This document shows positions 43,191-56,383 of a DNA stretch of 64,000 bases, piece by piece; the stretch's first letter is position 1; every line of letters starts with the position of its first letter. Location of the stretch: NCBI RefSeq assembly GCF_964340395.1, contig NC_135565.1, forward strand, positions 588,501-652,500, read 5' to 3'. Under the pieces are notes generated by a model. The model was not told where the DNA came from, searched no databases, and was given only the letters and a program-made list of their open reading frames with translations. This stretch comes from Glandiceps talaboti (taxonomy: Eukaryota; Hemichordata; Enteropneusta; Spengelidae). A program made the position numbers and the translations under genes.

Positions 43191-45102
43191 CCCACAATGA
43201 CAATTCGTAAAATCAAGGCTACTACAACAAAAAAGGATGATCATGAATTCATAACCTACAGGTGTATGCACAATTTCAATGAAACCATCTTTATCACAGA
43301 ACTAAAAGAAGCAAATTGGCATGCTTGTTTAAATATAAACGATCCTGAATATGTCCTTAATCATTGGTATGAAACTTACTGCAAAATTATCAACAAACAT
43401 GGACCTGTAAACACAAGACGAGTTCGTCATATCACATAAATCAACCTCCTTGGTATTCTCCAACACTGCATGATGCTCGTAAACGTAGAGATCAACGCAA
43501 AGCTATGAACTGTATATATGAGTATTTTAAACAACGGAACTTTGGAAATAAACTTACCAACACATTGAAGTCTAGTTATTATAGTAACTTAATTTCCGAT
43601 AAATCAAATAGCAAAAATATATGGAAAGCTATGTGATTTACACTTTGAACCTTTACAAAAGAATTCTGTTAAGCTTTGTATTGATGGAAATGATATCAAA
43701 TGTCATACTGAAATAGCTGAGTCACTTTGTTAATATTGCAAAATCTCTTACAAATAACTCAGTTACTGAAATGTTTGATTCTGAAAAACTTAACAACTTT
43801 AAAATTCCACTAATTTCACAGACAAAGGTTCTTAAGTTTTTACTAGACTTGGATACTTCTAAAGCTACTGGGTGGGATGGAATCAGTGCTTAACTTTTGA
43901 AACTTAGTGCTCCTTATATGGCTACTCATATTTTTAGAATTGTTAATCTTTGTATAGTCAATAATTATTCTCCATCTCACTGGAAAATTGCCAAAGTACT
44001 TCCCCTCCATAAAGCTAACTCAACTGAATCATGTTCCAACTTTTGACCCATTTCTATACTACCTTGTCTCTCTAAACTTCTTGAATCCCATGTCCATCAA
44101 AGCCTCTACTATTATCTCGGCAAATTTGATTTACTCTCTCCCTTTCAATCTGGATTTCGTGCTGGCGATTCCTGTCAGACTTCTCCATTTCGTAGACCTT
44201 TGCTATAAAGCTATTAATAAATAATGAATGGAGTGACATAGTTTTTCTAGACTTATCTAAAGCTTTTGATTTGATCAATCATAAACTGCTTATTGATAAA
44301 CTTAAAATCTATAATTTAAATGCTTCGGCCATTGAGTGGTTCATATCATATCTCAGTGATAGAAAACAATTTGTTAATTTTAAAAATTGTTAATCTTCAA
44401 TGCTATCTATTAACTCTGGTGTACCACAAGGTTCTATCTTAGGACCTCTTTTATTTTTGATTTATATTAATGACCTTCATTTAAATATTGATAAAAATCA
44501 TATCAACACTTATGCTGATGACTGTTCCTTCTTTACTCATCTTCTTCAGTTTCACAAATTAATCAGACAATCAATAATGACCTTGACAAACTTCATCACT
44601 GGTGCAACCAAAATCACATGATTCTTAACACATATAAAACTAAAGCCATGTTAATTCCCCCCCCCAAAAAAAACAACAACAACAACAAACAAACACCCAA
44701 AACAAAACAAAAAACAACAACCCAAAACAAAACAAACCCCATTCTACTACGCATGACAGCTTTTCCCCTCTTTTTAATAATATTCCCATCTCACTTTCCA
44801 ATGTGTCTCTTATAGATTCAGCTCTATCCTGGGCCAACCATTGTGACTATATTTGTAAAAGGATTTCAACTAATATTGCTGCACTACGCTATATTTCAAG
44901 GTTTCTCGATGTACATACTAGAAGATTATTTTATCTCAGCCATATTCAGCCTCACTTTGATACATGTTGTAACATCTGGTCCCATGCCAGAAAAGGTGAT
45001 ATTGATAATATTTACAAACTACAAAAATAAGCCGTCAGACTTATCTTAAACATCAGTAATAGGGAAATGCAATGGCAAAACACTAGTAGTATTGAGCTTT
45101 TA

Positions 45103-46302
45103 AAAAATACCGCCAATGGCGTTGTAGCACAACCGTACAGTTTTCACAAATGTTTATCCATATGCTAGTCCATGCTAACAATAGGTGTTCATTTGCTGAA
45201 TCCAGTTGCCTATCCAACCATGTTGCTATCTTTGCGATATACGCGATCACTTGGCTGTTGCTATGGGCGTGGTCATGTTGCTAGATATATTTGCATACAT
45301 TTTTTGAATGTTTTTGTTCACTTGTGTAGGAATTCCTGATATTATCTTTGCAATACACATGATCATTTGGCTGTTGCTATGGGCGTGGTCTTGTTTCTAG
45401 GCAAATCTCCATACATGTTTTAATGTTTATTCATTTGTCTATTAATCCCTGTTGATATCTTCACAATATTTGTGATCATTTGGCTGTTGCTATGGGCGTG
45501 GTCTTGTTGCTAGGTACATTTGCATACATGTTCTAATGTTTATTCAATTGTCTATTAATCCCTGTTATCTTTGTGAAATACACGGCCGTTTGGCTGTTGC
45601 TATGGGCGTGGTCATGGTTGCTAGGGATATTTGCATACATTTAAAAAATGTTTACTCGCTTGCCTACCAGATGATGTTGTTATTTAACCAAAATATACTG
45701 CCATTTGGTTGTTGCTAAGGGCATGGTCATGGTTGCTAGGACCAATTGTGTCAACATGTTTTGAAAACAAAATATGCAGAATAACACTTCTAAAAACATC
45801 TCATCAAGTTTCAGTCTCATTGACCAAGTACTTTTTGAGATATAAATGTTTGACCAAAAATTACATTTTTACACCTAATTTGCATATTACTAATGAGTTC
45901 ATTGTATGCTTAATACTTCTTGATCTATTCACCCACAGATGCATCCCTGTTAAATTTCAGCCCAATCTGCTGAGTAGTTTTGGAATTATAGGTTTTTGAC
46001 CAAAAAGACACATTTTTAGCCCTAATTTGCATAAACTGAGGGAATCGTCATGTCATGAACAAATCTTAATTTACTCACCCCTAAGAATGTTCTCACCAAA
46101 TTCCATGCCAATCTGCCCCGTAGTATTGGAGTTTAAGTTTTTTAACCAAATATAACATTTTTTGACCCAATACCCACATCTCTGATGCAATCATTTTCAT
46201 TTGAACAATTTCCCAACTAGACACCAGAAGTAACATGACCACCAAATATCAAAGCAATCGGTCAAGCAGTTTTTGACTTTAAGTTGTTTACACACAAACA
46301 CA

Positions 46303-46341
<39 letters not shown>

Positions 46342-46388
46342 CCACAGACAGACAGACACACAGACAGACACTTTGCCATGCCTATAGG
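45103..46388 (-). mobile_element. Family R, copy 4, inserted into LINE E
   Basis: It starts AAAAAATACCGCCAATGGCG, contains TAGCACAACCG at 45,125, a tandem array with GTTGCTATGGGCGTGGTC, then the CAAATTTCAG-type units, a (CA)n tract at 46,291 to 46,340 and CTTTGCCATGCCTATAG at its end. The flanking DNA on both sides is LINE coding sequence, so the borders are well defined. Confidence 0.75.
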
Positions 46389-46873
46389 TAAAAGGTTCCT
46401 TTTTAATAAATATTTACCTCTCTACCTTTCCAATCTTCTTACCAAAAGAATTTCGGACTTTCAAATTCATACTCGTTCATGTTCACTCTGTGTCTAATGA
46501 CCTTTTCGTTCTACCTACTCCCAACTGTCAATGCTTCACTCACTCTTTTTCTTATGAGGCAACCAAATTATGGAATGAACTTCCGACTTTAATAAGAAAG
46601 ACTGAAAATATTAATATATTTAAAAAACTTTAAAAGTGTCACATTTCAGAACGTTTATAATGTTTTTGTGTAAAGTTGTTTCTATTTAGTCGTTGTAGAT
46701 GTATTTGTATATTTTGTATTGTCTTTGATGTACTGTTTGGCCTTTTCCGAGTGTGGTCTACTTTTCCTTTATTTTTGTGCTTAACTTGTTTGGGCCCCTG
46801 GGTAGATTAGGCTGGTCCTAACAGGGTTACCCGTTTGTCGATGTGTATTTTAATAGCATTTTGATAATAAAAG

Positions 46874-46881
<8 letters not shown>

Positions 46882-46915
<34 letters not shown>
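46882..46915. repeat. (ATT)n tail of LINE E
   Basis: About 11 ATT units after AATAAAAGTC. Confidence 0.85.
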
Positions 46916-46917
<2 letters not shown>

Positions 46918-46920
<3 letters not shown>

Positions 46921-47530
46921 GCTGTATGAAAGATGCAGGAATGACAAATGATAATGACGAGCATATTACGGCATGTATAGTGACATATGCTTAAGAGGGA
47001 CATTTCCAGCAATAATGTCTAATCAAAGGTACAAAGCTGATAAAACAGGTAGCTAACATGACAATGGAGAACAATTAAATTCCATAGACTTGTGGCAAAG
47101 ATAGTTCACTATGTCCCACTAGATCCCTGATACACAGAGTAAGCCAAGGTGGTTGGGTTTGACTCAGTAGGCAGACGCAAAATTAACAATGTTCTCCATG
47201 CCCAGCTGAACTAAACTGAGGCTTTGAACATGTGCTTGCTAATGTCAATAAAGGAGCCTACATGGGAAAATTAAGCATAGCAATTATTTAGTCGTTTGGA
47301 TGTCCATGTAACCTCAGTTCTATTTGACCAAGTAGTTGCAAACATTTTGACAATTTCCTGTGCTCCCCTTACTTAATGATCTGGTGACAACATACATCCC
47401 CTGACAGTTGCTGTGAGAATATTTGAAACATCTCTGATATGTCTGTAAAAGTGAGAGTTTGTAAACTAGGTGCAAGGAGGAGTGAAATGTTCAGGCTTAT
47501 TAAAAATATTATGTATAAACTGAAATTAAT
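46918..47530. other. Non-coding interval
   Basis: About 610 bases without a recognised gene or repeat family. Confidence 0.5.
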
Positions 47531-48080
47531 TAAATTTTCAATACAAGTTTTTGACCAAAATTAAGATGTTTAGACCTAATTTGCATATCGCTGATGGGAT
47601 CATCACATTGTGAATACAGCTTCATCTACACATCCCCAGATACATCACCATTAAATTCCTGCCCAATCTGCTCAGTAGTTTTCAAATTATATATGTTTGA
47701 CCAAAGACACATTTTAGACCTAATTTGCATATCACTGACTGATTGTCATTTTATGAATAAGTCATAATCTAAACACCACTAAGAATGTTCCCATCAAATT
47801 TCAACCCAATCTGCTCGATAACTTTGGCATTATAGATTTTTGACTAAAAGGACACATTTTTACACCTAATTTGCATATCAAATGATGGTCTCACCATGAG
47901 TCATGAACAAGTCTTGATCTAAACATCTCTAAAAATGCTCCCATCAAATTTCAGAACGATCTGCCTAGTAGTTTTTGAGTTCACATTTTCACATTTTTTG
48001 ACCAAAATCACACACCTGTGGTAAGATCATTTTGATTTGAAAATTTTCATGGCAATTGCTCCAGTAGATGCAGTACTGTA
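47531..48080 (-). mobile_element. Family R fragment, copy 5
   Basis: Four diverged units with CCTAATTTGCATATCRCTGA and AATTTCAACCCAATCTGCTC, but without the CA tract or end. Confidence 0.55.
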
Positions 48081-48655
48081 GCGGTTTCGCTATATCACTC
48101 TCACTATGCTGCAACCACAACAGATTCCCCTATATAAAGCTCCCATCTAAAATGTGTTCAGGATCCGGGAGCACATTTTTAAACTTTTTTTTTTGGTAGA
48201 CAATATCCCTCACCTCTTTGAAAGTCAAGCATATCCTATATCACAGCCTATAAATATGTCTTTCTCAATCAGATTAATGCTTCCTCAGTAATATTTTCAA
48301 GTGAAAATCGGTTTATGTTCTTGACGTTTCAGCTAACTTTTTACAGACATGTTGACTAACACTGCGCATGCTCCATGCACTAGCACGACATCGTAATAGA
48401 CTGCCGAGTAGTACTCCTGTGTTGTGATTTGGAGTATTTGTTGCCGTTTTGAACATAAAAATGAACTGATTCGAGTATTTACGTAGTGAATTTTGGTATT
48501 GAAGCTAGAATATTGACTATCTTTATGAGAAAACCCTGGAAGTAATTGCCAAGAGATTTTAGATTGGCCGTGCTGGTAGACAGAATTATAGCTTTGTTTT
48601 GGTTTGCAAACACCGTAAGAGAAAAAATACAACAAAAAATGGTGAATCACACACA
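48081..48655. other. Non-coding interval
   Basis: 575 bases with no recognised feature; a minus-strand frame at 48,333 to 48,656 has no family resemblance and I do not call it. Confidence 0.5.
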
Positions 48656-49846
48656 TGAATTCCTGATACTATCTTTGCTATAAGTGATCATTTGGCTGTT
48701 GCTATGGGCGTGGTCTTGTTGCTAGGCACACTTGCATACATTTATTGAATGTTTATTCATTTGTCTTTCAATTCCTGTTATCTTTGCAATATACGTAATC
48801 ATTTGGCTGTTGCTATGGGCGTGGTCTTGTTGCTAGGCACACTTGCATACATTTATTGAATGTTTATTCATTTGTCTTTCAATTCCTGTTATCTTTGCAA
48901 TATATGTGACTATTTGACTGTTGCTATGGGTGTGGTCTTGTTGCTAGGCACATTTACATACATTTTTTTGAATGTTTATTCAATTGTCTATCAATCACTG
49001 TTATCTTCGCAATATACGTAACTATTTGGTTGTTGCTATGGGCCTGGTCATGGTTGCTAGGGATATGTGCAAATTTACATACATTTTTTGAATGTTTGTT
49101 CAATTGTCTATTAATCCCTGTTGTTATCTTTGTGAAATACACGACCGTTTGGCTGTTGCGATGGGCGTGGTTTTGTTGCTAGGGATATTTGCATACATTT
49201 TTTGAATGTTTGCTCACTTGCCTACCAGATGATGTTGTTATTTGAGCAAAATATACTGCCATTCGGTTGTTGCTAAGGGCGTGGTCATGGTTGCCTTTGA
49301 GATATAAATTTTTGACAATAATTCACATTGTTACACCTAATTTGCATATTACTGATGAGATCATTATATACTTAATACATTTTCATCTATACACCCACAG
49401 ATGCATCCCTCTTAAAGTTCAGCCTAATCTGCTGAGTAGTTTTTGAATTTTTTGACCAAAAAAGACACATTTTTAGCCCAAATTTGCACATTACTAAGGG
49501 AATCATCATGTCATGAACAAATCTTAATTTACTCGCATCTAAGAATGTCCCCATTACATTTCATGCCAATCTTCCCAGTACTTTTGGAGTTTAAGTTTTT
49601 TGACCAAAAATCACATTTTTTGACCCAAAACCCACATCTCTGATGCAATAATTTTCATTTGAACAATTTCCCAACTAGACACCAGAAGTAACATGACCAC
49701 CAAATATCAAAGCAATCAGTCGAGCAGTTTTTGACTTTAAGTTGTTTACACAGACACACACACACACACACACACACACATCCACATAGACAGAGACACT
49801 TTGCCATGCCTATAGCACTACTGAACCTTCAGTACAGTTGTGCTAA
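48656..49846 (-). mobile_element. Family R, copy 6 (CA end intact)
   Basis: A tandem array with TTGGCTGTTGCTATGGGCGT (48,692, 48,806 and further) is followed by the CAAATTTCAG-type units, a (CA)n tract at 49,751 to 49,780, GCCTATAGCACTACTGAACC and CAGTTGTGCTAA at 49,835 to 49,846. Confidence 0.65.
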
Positions 49847-49849
49847 TAA

Positions 49850-49957
49850 CAAACATTGTAAACCAAAACAAAGCTACAATTATTGCAGCTATTGCTTCAG
49901 CGGTTCTTGACTTTAAATTATTTACACACACACACACACACAGACACACACACACAG

Positions 49958-49988
<31 letters not shown>

Positions 49989-50118
49989 GACAGACACACA
50001 CACACACACAGACACACACAGACAGACAGACACACACACACACACACACAGAGACAGACAGAGATACAATTTGCTATGCCTATAGCACTACTGAACCTTA
50101 TCAGTTCAGTTGTCCTAA
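49850..50118 (-). mobile_element. Family R, copy 7, short
   Basis: Only the terminal module: CAGCGGTTCTTGACTTTAAA, a (CA)/(CAGA) tract at 49,923 to 50,070, GCCTATAGCACTACTGAACC, and an end at 50,107 to 50,118 with one mismatch to CAGTTGTGCTAA. Confidence 0.6.
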
Positions 50119-50683
50119 AAATGAGAGAGATTGAAAGAAAATACATTTTGATTTAACAACCACTTTATTATAGGTATGTAGGTGGTATACATTTCAACTT
50201 ATCAGTACAAATGAAGGCCATCTATTAATTATCAATTATTTACATGATAAATATCAAAATAGATACAACAAACTATTGTACACTGTATATTTAGTATACA
50301 AAGTCTAAAGTGATAAGACACTTTACTCTATATTCACTGTATACACAGTTCTAACACATTTACTCAGTCAAGTACACAAAACTGCAAACAACATAAATTC
50401 AGAAAGAAAACATCAAAAGTGTTCAAGCAATAGTTTCACTTGCATCTTACAAGATGTACTGTTAGAAATACCAATAATAGTATAAAAACAGTGTATAATT
50501 GTAACTCTAGTATGACTCTATGGACGTACAACAGGAAGGGGCCTAAAGTATGGACAAAGATCCCAGTTATGGGGCATGGGTTAGAACAAAGTTAACTTTT
50601 GGAAGATTAAACTGTTACACTCTCAGTTTTGGAAACTAAATGATGTAGAAAATAAATATTTTACCCTTTATATGGACAGCTTG
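50119..50683. other. Non-coding interval
   Basis: AT-rich. On the minus strand AATAAA occurs near 50,170, which could be a poly(A) signal of a host transcript, but nothing else supports a gene. Confidence 0.4.
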
Positions 50684-53600
50684 ACTGCTATCAGTAACTA
50701 GGTAGTTGATAACTGCTATCAGTATCTAAGTAGTTGATAACTACTATCAGTAACTAAGTAGTTAATAACTACTATCAGTAACTAAGTAGTTGATAACTAC
50801 TATCAGTATCTAAGTAGTTGATAACTACTATCAGTAACTAGGTAGTTGATAACTGCTATCAGTAACTAAGTAATTGATAACTACTATCAGTAACTAAGTA
50901 GTTGATAACTGCTATCAGTAACTAAGTAATTGATAACTACTATCAGTAACTAAGTAGTTGATAACGACTATCAGTAACTAGGTAGTTGATAACTACTATC
51001 AGTAACTAAGTAGTTGATAACTACTATCAGTAACTAAGTAATTGATAACTACTATCAGTAACTTAGTAGTTGATAACTACTATCAGTAACTAAGTAATTG
51101 ATAACTACTATCAGTAACTAGGTAGTTGATAACTACTATCAGTAACTAACTAAGTAATTGATAACTACTATCAGTAACTTAGTAGTTGATAACTACTATC
51201 AGTAACTAAGTAATTGATAACTACTATCAGTAACTTAGTAGTTGATAACTACTATCAGTAACTTAGTAGTTGATAACTACTATCAGTAACTAAGTAATTG
51301 ATAACTACTATCAGTAACTTAGTAGTTGATAACTACTATCAGTAACTAAGTAGTTGATAACTACTATCAGTAACTAAGTAATTGATAACTGCTATCAGTA
51401 ACTAAGTAATTGATAACTACTATCAGTAACTAAGTAATTGATAACTGCTATCAGTAACTAAGTAATTGATAACTGCTATCAGTAACTAAGTAATTGATAA
51501 CTGATATCAGTAACTTAGTAGTTGATAACTGCTATCAGTAACTAAGTAATTGATAACTACTATCAGTAACTAAGTAATTGATAACTGCTATCAGTAACTA
51601 AGTAATTGATAACTGCTATCAGTAACTAAGTAATTGATAACTGCTATCAGTAACTAAGTAATTGATAACTGCTATCAGTAACTTAGTAGTTGATAACTGC
51701 TATCAGTAACTAAGTAATTGATAACTACTTTAAGTAACTAAGTAGTTGATAACTGCTATCAGTAACTTAGTAGTTGATAACTACTATCAGTAACTAAGTA
51801 GTTGATAACTACTATCAGTAACTAAGTAGTTGATTACTATCAGTAACTAAGTAATTGATAACTACTATCAGTAACTTAGTAATTGATAACTACTATCAGT
51901 AACTAAGTAGTTGATAACTACTATCAGTAACTTAGTAGTTGATAACTACTATCAGTAACTAAGTAGTTGATAACTGCTATCAGTAACTAGGTAGTTGATA
52001 ACTGCTATCAGTAACTAAGTAGTTGATAACTACTATCAGTAACTAAGTAGTTGATAACTACTATCAGTAACTTAGTAGTTGATAACTACTATCAGTAACT
52101 AAGTAGTTGATAACTACTATCAGTAACTAGGTAGTTGATAACTGCTATCAGTAACTAAGTAGTTGATAACTACTATCAGTAACTAAGTAGTTGATAACTA
52201 CTATCAGTAACTAAGTAGTTGATAACTACTATCAGTAACTAAGTAGTTGATAACTACTATCAGTAACTAAGTAATTGATAACTACTATCAGTAACTTAGT
52301 AGTTGATAACTACTATCAGTAACTTAGTAGTTGATAACTACTATCAGTAACTTAGTAGTTGATAACTACTATCAGTAACTAAGTAGTTGATAACTACTAT
52401 CAGTAACTAAGTAGTTGATAACTGCTATCAGTAACTTAGTAGTTGATAACTACTATCAGTAACTAAGTAGTTGATAACTACTTTAAGTAACTAAGTAGTT
52501 GATAACTACTATCAGTAACTAAGTAGTTGATAACTGTTATCAGTAACTTAGTAGTTGATAACTACTATCAGTAACTAAGTAGTTGATAACTGCTATCAGT
52601 AACTTAGTAGTTGATAACTACTATCAGTAACTTAGTAGTTGATAACTACTATCAGTAACTAAGTAGTTGATAACTACTTTAAGTAACTAAGTAGTTGATA
52701 ACTACTATCAGTATCTAAGTAATTGATAACTGCTATCAGTAACTAAGTAGTTGATAACTACTATCAGTAACTTAGTAGTTGATAACTACTATCAGTAACT
52801 AAGTAGTTGATAACTACTATCAGTAACTAAGTAGTTGATAACTACTTTAAGTAACTTAGTAGTTGATAACTACTATCAGTAACTAGGTAGTTGATAACTA
52901 CTATCAGTAACTAAGTAGTTGATAACTACTATCAGTAACTTAGTAGTTGATAACTACTATCAGTAACTAAGTAGTTGATAACTACTTTAAGTAACTTAGT
53001 AGTTGATAACTACTATCAGTAACTAAGTAGTTGATAACTACTATCAGTAACTTAGTAGTTGATAACTGCTATCAGTAACTAAGTAGTTGATAACTGCTAT
53101 CAGTAACTAAGTAGTTGATAACTACTTTAAGTAACTTAGTAGTTGATAACTACTATCAGTAACTTAGTAGTTGATAACTACTATCAGTAACTAGATAGTT
53201 GATAACTACTATCAGTAACTAGGTAGTTGATAACTACTATCAGTAACTTAGTAGTTGATAACTACTTTAAGTAACTTAGTAGTTGATAACTACTATCAGT
53301 AACTTAGTAGTTGATAACTACTATCAGTAACTAGATAGTTGATAACTACTATCAGTAACTAGGTAGTTGATAACTACTTTAAGTAACTAAGTAGTTGATA
53401 ACTACTATCAGTAACTTAGTAGTTGATAACTACTATCAGTAACTAGATAGTTGATAACTACTATCAGTAACTAGGTAGTTGATAACTACTATCAGTAAGT
53501 AGGTAGTTAATATCTGCTATCAGTAACTGGGTAGTTAATATCTGCTATCAGTAACTAAGTAGTTAATATCTGCTATCAGTAACTAAGTAGTTAATATCTG

Positions 53601-54049
53601 CTATCAGTAAGTAGGTAGTTAATATCTGCTATCAGTAACTAAGTAGTTAATATCTGCTCTCAGTAAGTAGGTAGTTAATATCTGTTATCAGTAACTAAGT
53701 AGTTAATATCTGCTATCAGTAACTAAGTAGTTAATATCTGATATCAGTAACTAAGTAGTTAATATCTGCTATCAGTAACTAAGTAGTTAATATCTTCTAT
53801 CAGTAAGTAGGTAGTTAATATCTGCTATCAGTAACTGGGTAGTTAATATCTGCTAACAGTAACTGGGTAGTTAATATCTGCTATCAGTAAGTAGGTAGTT
53901 AATATCTGCTAACAGTAACTGGGTAGTTAATATCTGCTATCAGTAAGTAGGTAGTTAATATCTGCTAACAGTAACTGGGTAGTTAATATCTGCTATCAGT
54001 AAGTAGGTAGTTGATAACTGCTATCAGTAAGTAGGTAGTTGATAACTGC
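50684..54049. repeat. 28-bp minisatellite, about 120 units
   Basis: The consensus unit reads GTAGTTGATAACTACTATCAGTAACTAA. Every unit carries the inverted repeat GTAGTT-GAT-AACTAC (or the TGC variant). From about 53,496 to the right, units change to a variant with GTAGTTAATATCTGCTATC and AGTAAGTAG. Scattered units have CTTTAAGTAAC in place of CTATCAGTAAC. There is no open frame of note. Confidence 0.97.
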
Positions 54050-54313
54050 TATGTTAAAGTACAAAATAACTCCTGACATCTTTAATGTGGATTGCATTGA
54101 AATCTTTATGTTGTGATATTGTGATATTTTTGTGATATTTTTGTGAAGCAGAATTTGAAATCAAGCCATCTTCAGTGAATAATGTAAACTCTGAAATATC
54201 ATTTTACAAAACTGGTAATAATGACATGAAGTAATAAAGAACAAAATAAAGATCTAAATATCCTTAAACTACTTTATGTGGTCAGTAAACCATAGTAATA
54301 ATATATTCTTTGA
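54050..54313. other. Non-coding spacer between minisatellites
   Basis: AT-rich, with TTGTGATATTTTTGTGATAT repeated words near 54,115. No gene. Confidence 0.5.
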
Positions 54314-54911
54314 CCATGACCAAGGGTTCTTATTACTTGCAAGCTTTACTGCTAGGCAGCAGTTTGACAAAGTGTTACTTGTAAGTAAAAACTCTCCATT
54401 TACTGACTTTACTGCTAGGCAGCAGTTTGACAAAGCGTTACTTGTAAGTAAAAACTCTCCATTTGCTGACTTTACTGCTAGGCAGCAGTTTGACAAAGTG
54501 TTACTTGTAAGTAAAAACTCTCCATTTGCTGACTTTACTGCTAGGCAGCAGTTTGACAAAGTGTTACTTGTAAGTAAAAACTCTCCATTTACTGACTTTA
54601 CTGCTAGGCAGCAGTTTGACAAAGTGTTACTTGTAAGTAAAAACTCTCCATTTACTGGCTTTACTGCTAGGCAGCAGTTTGACAAAGTGTTACTTGTAAG
54701 TAAAAACTCTCCATTTGCTGACTTTACTGCTAGGCAGCAGTTTGACAAAGTGTTACTTGTAAGTAAAAACTCTCCATTTGCTGGCTTTACTGCTAGGCAG
54801 CAGTTTGACAAAGTGCTACTTGTAAGTAAAAACTCTCAATTTGCTGGCTTTACTGCTAGGCAGCAGTTTGATAAAGCGTTACTCGTAAGTAAAAAGAACC
54901 CTTGGTCATGG
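54314..54911. repeat. 63-bp minisatellite bracketed by inverted repeats
   Basis: About 8.7 units of 63 bases between 54,345 and 54,890, each with TTTACTGCTAGGCAGCAGTT and TACTTGTAAGTAAAAACTC. The flanks CCATGACCAAGGGTTCTT (54,314 to 54,331) and AAGAACCCTTGGTCATGG (54,894 to 54,911) are inverted copies; the match extends with mismatches to about 30 bases. Both strands are open in frames of 257 and 180 codons because 63 is a multiple of three. Confidence 0.92.
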
Positions 54912-56100
54912 CACAAGAACTTATTAGTACTAAATAATCCAAATTACGTACATGGCATTGAAACTACTTGCATTACTTTCATAAGAATGCCAAGAGAATC
55001 AGAAATAGTTTCACAAGCTATGCTATACATGTATGCAATGGCAAGTTAATGAAAGCTAATAGTATCAGAAAATATACAGCCTATTTCAAGCCACCATTCA
55101 CTGGCTATGTTTGATACAACTACGCAGAAACCAATAAGAAACTGTACATGCTACAAGTTAAGATAGTGAGATTGAATGAATACAGTTTCTTGCAAAATGT
55201 TGTCTTAATGAAATGAACCAACATGTCAAAATGCACACATCAGAACATTGATGCATTCATCTACTGTGCCCATAAAATGTAGTATAGCAAGACCCTGTCA
55301 TCTTGCTATACTAGTGTACAACATGCAGTTTCTTCTTGGCTTCTGTGTGGTTGTATCAAATAGAGCTGACGAATGGTAATTTGAAACGGGCTGCATAGAA
55401 GCTACCAAGTGAAATGGGCTGTATAGAAGCTACCAAGTGCTATATATATTAAAATAGGCAAGTCAATGAAATCAACGTTATCAAATCAGATAGAACACAG
55501 TTAATTGTAAAAAATAGTGTCAGAAGTAGTGTTAACTAAATTTATTACAATAATACTTTTGGTTTAAATAGGGTTTCCAAAACAAAATATCACATCTGTA
55601 ATACAGTGGATCTTTCATAGCTCCATGACATGCCTAGCTAACTTGTAATTTCAGCTTAAAGTTAGTTGTCACCTTATCTTCAGTTTACCATTGAAGTGCA
55701 CTCTCTACACTCTACAATATTCAATATTCCTTAGTTTCTTTGAAGTATTGTTTTTAGAAAAAGAATACTTCACACACACATTGTGTCAATCTTGAATATT
55801 TCACTCTGCGTGTGCTTCCAATATGCCTAACAGTTAGATGCATTTGAAAATTATTTTCATTCACCCTGCAGTGTATTTGTTGTGATGTCATCTCCATGGC
55901 AACTGTCAGTGTCTCTTTGGATGAAATCTTAATAGTGGTGGACGGGTATGTCTGCGGTATCCTCCAAACCTGTCATAGTGACTATATCCTGTATCACCAA
56001 GTGTTAACGAGATAGTAGCTATAAAAAAAACCCAAAAAAAACCCTATTTCAATATTTTTGATACATAAGTGTTCCATTGTTTGCAATCTTACAGCAAAAG
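54912..56100. other. Non-coding interval
   Basis: The end of the 257-codon frame reads to 55,049 but shows no family resemblance. A pair GAAACGGGCTGCATAGAAGC / GAAATGGGCTGTATAGAAGC (55,383 and 55,410) is a short duplication. Nothing else is recognised. Confidence 0.5.
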
Positions 56101-56111
56101 AATTATTTTAT

Positions 56112-56246
56112 GCACATACACAGACACACAGATACGAAGATACACACACACACACATTGGCATACATGTACATACAAACACATACATGTACATGTACACA
56201 CATACACACACACCCATACACACATACACACACACACACACACAAC
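56112..56246. repeat. (CA)n-rich microsatellite
   Basis: Imperfect CA repeats mixed with TACATGTACA words. Confidence 0.9.
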
Positions 56247-56383
56247 ATGAAAGGAAAGGAAAATTGCTGAAAACTGTTCATACTTCAATGTACTTACAAT
56301 GAATGATAACATAAAATCCATGCAGCAATGTAAGAAAAAGGCAAAACACAGAGATGATGTAGTTATCCAAATAATACAAACCC

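Larger units (their letters stand above)
43191..46917 (+). mobile_element. CR1/Rex-like LINE on plus strand, split by family R (LINE E)
   Basis: Plus strand. The frame at 43,197 (FITYRCMHNFNETIF) is the linker after a missing endonuclease. RT blocks follow in shifting frames: SKATGWDGIS near 43,860, VFLDLSKAFDLINH near 44,240, SGVPQGSILGPLLFLIYIND near 44,415 and a full motif C, NTYADDCSFF, near 44,505. Sequence to 45,100 encodes the thumb region. A family R copy (45,103 to 46,388) interrupts it, after which KRFLFNKYLPLYLSNLLTKR resumes the LINE C-terminus. The 3' untranslated part ends with AATAAAAGTCATTATC and an (ATT)n tail to 46,917. Confidence 0.82.

Noticed and set aside
48333-48656. 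107-codon minus-strand frame
   Set aside because: No domain, low complexity or conserved context; likely chance in AT-rich DNA.
50119-50683. 3' untranslated region of a host gene
   Set aside because: A single AATAAA is weak evidence and no exon is recognisable nearby.
54269-55049. 257-codon plus-strand and 180-codon minus-strand frames as a repeat protein
   Set aside because: Both follow from the 63-base repeat. The non-repeat ends show no family resemblance, so I list it as a repeat only.
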